Shown: one piece after another, positions 59,701 through 64,000 of the stretch
Position numbering within the stretch: position 1 is the first letter of the stretch
Layout: the number at the start of each line of letters is the position of its first letter
NCBI GenBank assembly: GCA_949825025.1
Contig: OX463778.1
Span: forward strand, 45,362,646-45,426,645
DNA: 64,000 bases
Source of the DNA: Siphlonurus alternatus
Taxonomy: Eukaryota; Arthropoda; Insecta; Ephemeroptera; Siphlonuridae
Direction of reading: 5' to 3'
Notes under the pieces: model-generated
What the model was told of the DNA's origin: nothing
Database searches by the model: none
What the model saw: only the letters and a program-made list of their open reading frames with translations
Made by a program: the position numbers and the translations under genes

Positions 59701-62590
59701 AGCTACACCCTTTGAGAATTTATTGATATATAATCCTTCATAAATTACAAACCATCTCGACTGAGGTTTCCATGGTTTTGTTGGTTACAACTAGGCAAAT
59801 GATAGGATGGATTATGAGAACACGGGCAATATTTGGAACCAAATAAGTTCAATGTCAAAAAGCTATTAATTATTATTAGTCTTTTATTAAACACAGAAAG
59901 TGTACATATTAACAGCACTAGAAACATACATTATAGAAAAACATTACAATAGAACACATAAAACATACATACAAAACATATATAATAGTTACAGAATAAT
60001 AGAACAATAGAAAATGATAATAAAACAATATAAAATAAAATAACAGATGATACTAACAGCCTGTTACATCATAATAATAATATATCATATATATAATCAC
60101 ATATATAAGACAAAATATGACATAGAAAATAGATAGAATAAAAAAACTTATTGCTTCATTGCTATTCAAAATCTATAGACTATATGAAATCTCCCCTGGC
60201 ATAATCGCTAATAGACTTAATTCTAGATTTACAGATATTTAAATGATATTGGCTACAATATTCATTACATAATTTACATACACAAGATTGTTCAGCTTTA
60301 TGATAACCAGAAGATTTACAAATTAGATAGTGGAAGCCGTGAACAGCCTGGCGAGTTAAAACATTTCTAACATTGGATCTATCCAATTGGGGCAGACACC
60401 AATATTTACATGTCATAGCATCAGTGCTGTAAAACTCAGGATTAATATCCTGAGCTTTTTGATTCCTGACAGCTATAAAATTGGAATATTGATCTGTCGT
60501 TGGAAGTTTAAACATTTCTTTGATTTCTGTAATAAAATAATTGGAATCTATCAGTTTATAGGCCAGTCTAGTTTCGGTAAATTTTGACAGACACAGTAAT
60601 CTTTTAACAAACATGGCTTTTACTGATTCTAATTTATCAAAATCGGATACAGATAAATGAGGCCATACAATTTCAATACCATAAGTAGCCACAGGGGCGA
60701 CTTTTAAATTGAATAGTTTGAGCCCTGTTTTGACGGATAGACCAGACAGCCCTGAGATAGTGTACATAACAGTGATAGCGTTCTTACATCTTTCTGTTAT
60801 ATGTTTAGAAAAAGAATGCCCTGTCATTTGAAGTATTATGCCAAGATATTTAAATGAATTTAGAAATTCAATCTTTTGACCGTCACAATAAATTTCATCG
60901 TTTTTGCATAACGGTCCGCCTCTTCTAAACTTAACAACCTTGGTTTTCTCTGTGTTAATTTCTAGACCATTTGTTTTGGCCCAGATGGATAGATTATTTA
61001 GCGCTTTTTGTAGCTTGACTTTGCTCTTTGAAATAATAGCAAGATCATCTGCATATAAATTTAGTACGACTTGATCATTTTCATTTTCACAGTTTATATC
61101 TTTTGTAATCTCAGTTATATCTGCAGTAAAAAGATTGAAAAGAAGAGAGCTGCTCGGGTCTCCTTGCAAAACTCCGTTAGATTGAATAATATTACTAGAA
61201 CATGATAAGCGATCTTGAACACATACATAATTGATATTTAGAATAACAGCTAAGATATTCAAAATTTCAGAAAGAATTACTTTAAGTGACTTCAGCTTTT
61301 CAATGAGCAAATTCCTATTGACCGAATCAAAAGCTTTTCTGAAGTCTACAAAAGCAATATATAAATGACCCTTTGGCTTCTCCAATGCTAGTTTAATTTG
61401 ATTATATACTGTGGATACAGCTTGTATTGTGGAACGTCCTGGCATAAAGCCGTATTGCTCTTTTGGAATAAGATAGTGGGTGGAATCAAAAAGCCTGTTT
61501 GCAATTAATCTCGAGAAGAGTTTGTACATGGTATCACCATGGATAATACCTCTGTATGAGTCGGGTGACATAATGTTACCCTTCCCTTTGTATAATACCA
61601 TTAGGTAGGCGATCCGCCACAATTCCGGAATTGTAGCCGTTTCAATACAGAGGTTAAACATATTGGTGATTGTTGGGGTTAACGACTTGCTTACTAGCTT
61701 CAAATGTTCATTCGTAATAAAATCTGGGCCCGAAGCTTTATTGTTTTTTAGGCTTTGCATACAATTATAGACTTCAAATTCATTAAGAGGAATATAATTT
61801 GAGTTACAATTATAGTCTCTTGTTAATGATAAAAGATTGAGAGTTTGGTCGGATTGTAATTTATTTGTATTTAAGATATTTGTAAAATGGTTTTCCCATT
61901 TGTCTATGTTAATTGGGCATGACTTAGTTGGTGGTCTATCTTTCCTAAGATATGTGTATGGTTCTAGCTCTGCGTCTTTAATCATTTTATCTTCCGATTT
62001 AATTTTAAATTCTAATTCTTTCTGCTTCAATAAAGCCTTATAACAGCTTCTTGCCTGAATAAATTGCTCATGCAAATTTGGGTTTTTGAATAAATATAAT
62101 TTGCTGGCATGAAATTTTGATAGAAGATCTTGCCTTGATAGATAACATTCGCTATTAAACCAGGGTTTAGATACTCTTTTATTATTTTTCTTTGCAATAG
62201 TAGAATGTAGAATGACATTAGTAATTAAAGTATTTAGACTATTTACATCTTTATTATTGATATGAGTAATTATGGTATCACCATAAGTATAAATTTGGTC
62301 ATTATAATTTCTAATATCAATTTTGTTTGAATAATTTGATCTGTAAAAAAGTTTTTTATTGGGAGGATTGCTAGGGGTAAATTTTAAAATAATTTCACCG
62401 GGTAGATGACTCTTTAACAGTGACGAGTTTGTCTCAGAAATAATGACATGTTTTATTAATATAAAAAAGATCTATTAATTAGTGACCAGTACTCTAAAAA
62501 CTGCATTTAATTAAGGGTAAGATAACATGAAACATTGATTGTTGTAGTCCCATTTGATTAACATGAAAACCTGAAAACCTTAGCAACCGC

Positions 62591-62682
<92 letters not shown>

Positions 62683-63055
62683 AGACAATTTCTTAGCACC
62701 AAAAAAATGTAGAAAAAAATTCAAAACAATCGCTCCAGACTTACTGCCATGACTTTTCCTTTGATTCGTTGCCAGATGATAGAGGCGTTAATGCAAGTAG
62801 TGTCACTCATGTTCCACACTCGGATTGTCTCATCACCAACTCCCACTGCCACTCGTCCTGGTGCAAAGGGGCAGGATGCCAGACAGTACACAAAGCCTCC
62901 CAGAGTAGGAAAGACAAGACTCTTAGCTGCAGGTTCATCTCCCGAAGGTACTGGCAGGACCAGCACACTGTGTACCAGGCGGCGATCCTGCGCCATTGTC
63001 CATACCACTGGAGCTTCTTCAGGAGCTCGCCAGTCACTCGAAGCATTCTTGCAGG
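47759..63055 (-). CDS. GEMIN5: GEMIN5 orthologue, 15 exons, C-terminal 1114 aa of the protein
   Basis: Gemin5 binds the m7G cap and Sm site of pre-snRNAs through paired WD40 propellers and delivers them to the SMN complex; it also affects translation. Exons: 63055-62745, 59589-59424, 59348-59262, 59163-59043, 58664-58465, 57999-57857, 54891-54711, 54303-54229, 54043-53417, 53306-53159, 52993-52900, 52830-52667, 52073-51863, 49866-49639 and 48349-47759. All phases agree and the reading frame runs 1115 codons with stop. The order of domains follows animal Gemin5 throughout: WD blades, a poor-complexity acidic/lysine linker, a helical TPR-like region, a C-terminal helical domain. The exon at 63055 begins in phase, so ~370-400 N-terminal residues lie to the right of the window. 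A LINE and several MITEs sit in introns. Confidence in identity is high; single exon borders may shift by a few nt. Confidence 0.92.
48813..49091. mobile_element. Family D foldback MITE in GEMIN5 intron
   Basis: GTGAAAATTTTAGAGGCTTAATC to GATTAAGCCACTAAATTTTTCAC. The core has GAGACCCGGAACTATTTTTAAA. The loop has TATGACGTCATGGGCCC (CRE octamer 48926-48933). Confidence 0.85.
50000..50140. repeat. Dispersed repeat family N, copy 2 (opposite orientation)
   Basis: Reverse-complement relative of 17690-17840: ATACCGGGGTTTTCC, GCAATTCTAATTATTTTTTACGGGA, ACTCAAAATTGAG. Confidence 0.6.
50268..50412. mobile_element. Small hairpin MITE
   Basis: CTGGTTGTATTCACGAAGAG faces CTTCATGAATACCACCC. The inner arms GAGATATTTTAAGAAGCG pair with CGCTTCTTAAAATATCTC. 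Confidence 0.75.
50454..51372. mobile_element. hAT-type non-autonomous element with iterated GGATCC words
   Basis: An 8-bp duplication, GTTATAAT, flanks it (50446-50453, 51373-51380). Termini CAGGGAGTGGACCCGG and CCGGGTCCACTCCCTG. The outer ~200 bp each side is a dense series of GGATCCGGATCC and GGGGATC variants. The middle is AT-rich and contains a separate hairpin (50770-50894). Confidence 0.9.
50770..50894. mobile_element. Nested hairpin MITE
   Basis: GTACGTTCACATGACGGTG, then CGTATTCGTTGACGACG, with exact complements after a ~20-nt loop. Inserted inside the GGATCC-rich hAT-type element. Confidence 0.8.
52106..52576. mobile_element. TTAA-MITE family G, full copy
   Basis: TTAAAGGTGAACTGAAGGG to CCCTTCAGTTCACCTTTAA with arms of ~230 bp that pair almost perfectly. 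The centre repeats GCGATCGCCACTCTCTCGGC against its complement. Situated in a GEMIN5 intron ~30 bp from exon 52073-51863, so it could influence splicing. Confidence 0.9.
53417..54891 (-). CDS. GEMIN5: GEMIN5 last WD blade and low-complexity linker
   Basis: The exon 54891-54711 gives VWDVMHQEVTACYF, CCWSMLDPDVMISGSADFTV and RTW, the last blade. Exons 54303-54229 and 54043-53417 encode a K/E/D/T-rich linker (for example DKKITEDTIETHIKEVNTEN) containing one short conserved island, ARVNLFPVSGPASNKKECAL, that leads into the helical domain. Linker sequence is poorly conserved in this family. Confidence 0.8.
55080..57807. mobile_element. TTAA composite element with ~250-bp inverted termini (family H)
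   Basis: TTAAAGGGTAAGACCAG at the left and the complement of GTTAAAGATTAATTTTGGC at the right. Each terminus contains GGACATAGGAGGCTTGGTAT and GCGTAGACCAACCAGCTGGC in opposite orientation. Between them lie AT-rich DNA, a 46-nt T run (56716-56761) and a family D MITE. Each terminus has an open frame of ~70 codons whose translations agree well (RVRVDIGGLVLV...), but neither starts with ATG. Confidence 0.75.
56961..57271. mobile_element. Family D foldback MITE nested in family H element
   Basis: GGAGTATTGTCCTCAATTTTTTT to AATGAGGACAATACTC. CRE octamers lie in both arms (57081-57088, 57132-57139). Confidence 0.85.
57857..63055 (-). CDS. GEMIN5: GEMIN5 exons coding for WD40 repeats
   Basis: Readings include TLGGFVYCLASCPFAPGRVA with VGVGDETIRVWN; LAWHPEKEGILAFGTSDGRV; STVYRVAWGPPAYIK; KELSWKSDFSLLAIGLDDG; YYLMWHPLCTATDENEAPQR with LASASVDQTIYVFD; and KVVCLCWNPHISGQLASSSY. 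These are WD blades of the first-to-second propeller, with GH/WD-type spacing. Aromatic residues that stack on the snRNA cap in the human protein should fall in this block but cannot be verified without alignment. Confidence 0.88.
58138..58232. repeat. Short inverted repeat in GEMIN5 intron
   Basis: TCTCAACTTGGTAGAATTTAC faces GTAAATTCTATCAAGTTGAGA. Confidence 0.55.
59878..62473 (-). mobile_element. LINE with long reverse-transcriptase frame, in GEMIN5 intron
   Basis: An uninterrupted minus-strand frame runs from about 62473 to the stop at 60180, ~764 codons. The first methionine, at 62075, gives 631 aa. It reads KPWFNSECYLSRQDLLSKFH (post-endonuclease linker), SLKNNKASGPDFITNEHLK, MVLYKGKGNIMSPDSYRGI, FVDFRKAFDSVNR, GVLQGDPSSSLLFNLF and LYADDLAIISKS (catalytic YADD), then a C-terminal C-x2-C-x7-H-x3-C knuckle (CKLCNEYCSQYHLNIC). 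The apurinic endonuclease is missing, so the copy is 5'-truncated. The 3' UTR (60179-59878) recurs alone at 28498-28712. The frame lacks stops and frameshifts, which suggests a recent insertion. Confidence 0.88.
62511..62731. mobile_element. TTAA family C element, half copy interrupted by (TA)n
   Basis: TTAAGGGTAAGATAACATG, then AGTCCCATTTGATTAACATG as in the copy at 42230. A TA microsatellite (62594-62680) follows, then TTCTTAGCACCAAAAAAATG. The second arm is absent. It ends ~13 bp before a GEMIN5 exon border. Confidence 0.7.
62594..62680. repeat. (TA)n microsatellite
   Basis: Over 40 TA units. Confidence 0.97.
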
Positions 63056-63584
63056 CTGTAACACAAAAGTTACATGATCATGAATAGACCACTTACAAAA
63101 CTATGTATGTTGTAGCAAAAAGTTTACAAACTCATTCACCCAGTGTATTTTTAACGACTGGTTAAAACCATATGATTTTACAGAACCTGGAGGAAGATTT
63201 CCTTATTTTATTTTCTGGAGAAATATTTTTCCAAGCAGGATATCAAATTTATTTTCATAATTTTTCAGAAGTTAAAATTTTAATTTTAGACATACAGTAC
63301 AGACAAACTATGCTTTACTTTGATCAGTTTATCCTAAAACTTTCACTGCCTTATATTATACAATATGTATATGAATTTTTAGGCACTCACTGAACAAAAA
63401 AGTCAATTAATTTTAGGCAATCGCTGAACACAAAAGTGCATGATTTGATCTAACATTGCTTTATTAAAAGAGCATCAAATCAATTTTAAACTTCGCTCTA
63501 AAAATATAACAATTGCATCACTGCGTAAAAAACAAGTTTTTCGGTGAACCAGTATTATATATAAATTTCAGTGTTAGTTTAACT

Positions 63585-63798
63585 CAGGGACCGGATGCAC
63601 GCGTTTTTTTCGTGCATCCAAGATGCGCATCCAGATGCAAATTAATTTTTCGTGCATCCATGGATGCGCATCCGGAGCAAATTTATTTTTCATGCATCCA
63701 GATGCATTAATTTTTTACCGTGCATCTGGGATGCACAGATGCGGATGCAAGCCCATTTTTGCTCATCCGTGTGCATCTTGCATCTGCATCCGATCCTT
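63585..63798. mobile_element. hAT-like MITE with iterated GGATGCGCATCC words
   Basis: The left end CAGGGACCGGATGCACG and the complement of the right end CAAGGATCGGATGC are alike. The interior is made of ATGCATCC, GGATGCGCATCC and similar words. The target duplication is imperfect. A further block of the same words starts at ~63935 and runs off the window. Confidence 0.6.
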
Positions 63799-64000
63799 GG
63801 TTTTTATAATACACTTTGTTTCTTGCAATTTTAAACGACAAGTGGCAAATAAATTTAAAAAATATGCCTCTTGTTATAAGAGTGGTCTAGAGACCATTAG
63901 CAAAAAACCTGATAAAAAAAGAGAAAAAAAAGTGTTAAATGGATGCAAATTTATTTTTCGTGCATCCGTGGATGCGCATCTGGATGCAAATTTATTTTTC

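Noticed and set aside
62494..62724. Open frame made mostly of alternating Ile-Tyr
   Set aside because: It is a translation of the (TA)n microsatellite, not a gene.
1..64000. CRISPR array or bacterial operon structure
   Set aside because: The tandem array at 541-1450 lacks spacer/repeat structure and all real genes are spliced with GT-AG introns; this is eukaryotic DNA.

Overview
This window is metazoan nuclear DNA, AT-rich and crowded with transposons. It holds parts of four conserved single-copy animal genes, recognised from spliced exon translations: KNTC1 (ROD, kinetochore RZZ complex), ZFC3H1 (nuclear RNA exosome adaptor), UPRT (uracil phosphoribosyltransferase family) and GEMIN5 (snRNA recognition in the SMN complex). 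KNTC1, ZFC3H1 and GEMIN5 are on the minus strand and UPRT is on the plus strand. I placed exon borders by hand from GT-AG sites and phase continuity. The completed ZFC3H1 and UPRT models are exact multiples of three. The gene set with abundant TTAA MITEs, hAT MITEs, tRNA-like SINEs and non-LTR retrotransposons suggests an invertebrate, possibly an early-branching animal such as a sponge or cnidarian. The sequence alone does not fix the species.

Layout. 1-2290: palindromic repeat and a ~131-bp tandem array inside a KNTC1 intron. 2291-3878: first five coding exons of KNTC1; the rest lies off the left edge. 3900-13740: gene-free and repeat-rich, including a 1.6-kb palindrome with two further elements nested in it. 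13.8-25.7 kb: ZFC3H1 in eight coding exons, with introns hosting MITEs and SINEs. 25.7-34.9 kb: intergenic, with three hAT-type MITEs that have 8-bp target duplications, a non-LTR reverse-transcriptase relic lodged inside a MITE, and several TTAA elements. 34.9-41.8 kb: UPRT in six coding exons. 42.2-47.7 kb: stacked and nested TTAA MITEs and a LINE tail. 47.76-63.06 kb: GEMIN5, 15 exons from about the seventh WD blade to the C-terminus; N-terminal exons lie beyond the right edge. An intron of GEMIN5 holds a long LINE reverse-transcriptase frame in the same orientation.

The four genes do not form a pathway or operon; they are independent housekeeping genes (chromosome segregation, nuclear RNA decay, pyrimidine salvage family, snRNP assembly). 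The most interesting points are: a ZFC3H1 model that stops six residues after its zinc finger, lacking the long C-terminal repeat region of vertebrate orthologues; at least seven sequence-unrelated palindromic families sharing TTAA ends and a purine-rich start; a conserved Cys-rich mini-ORF in two longer copies of one such family; a set of hAT MITEs each filled with its own iterated palindromic word; an apparent excess of the CRE octamer TGACGTCA within MITEs; and splice-acceptor-like sites 2-9 nt upstream of the start codons of three genes.
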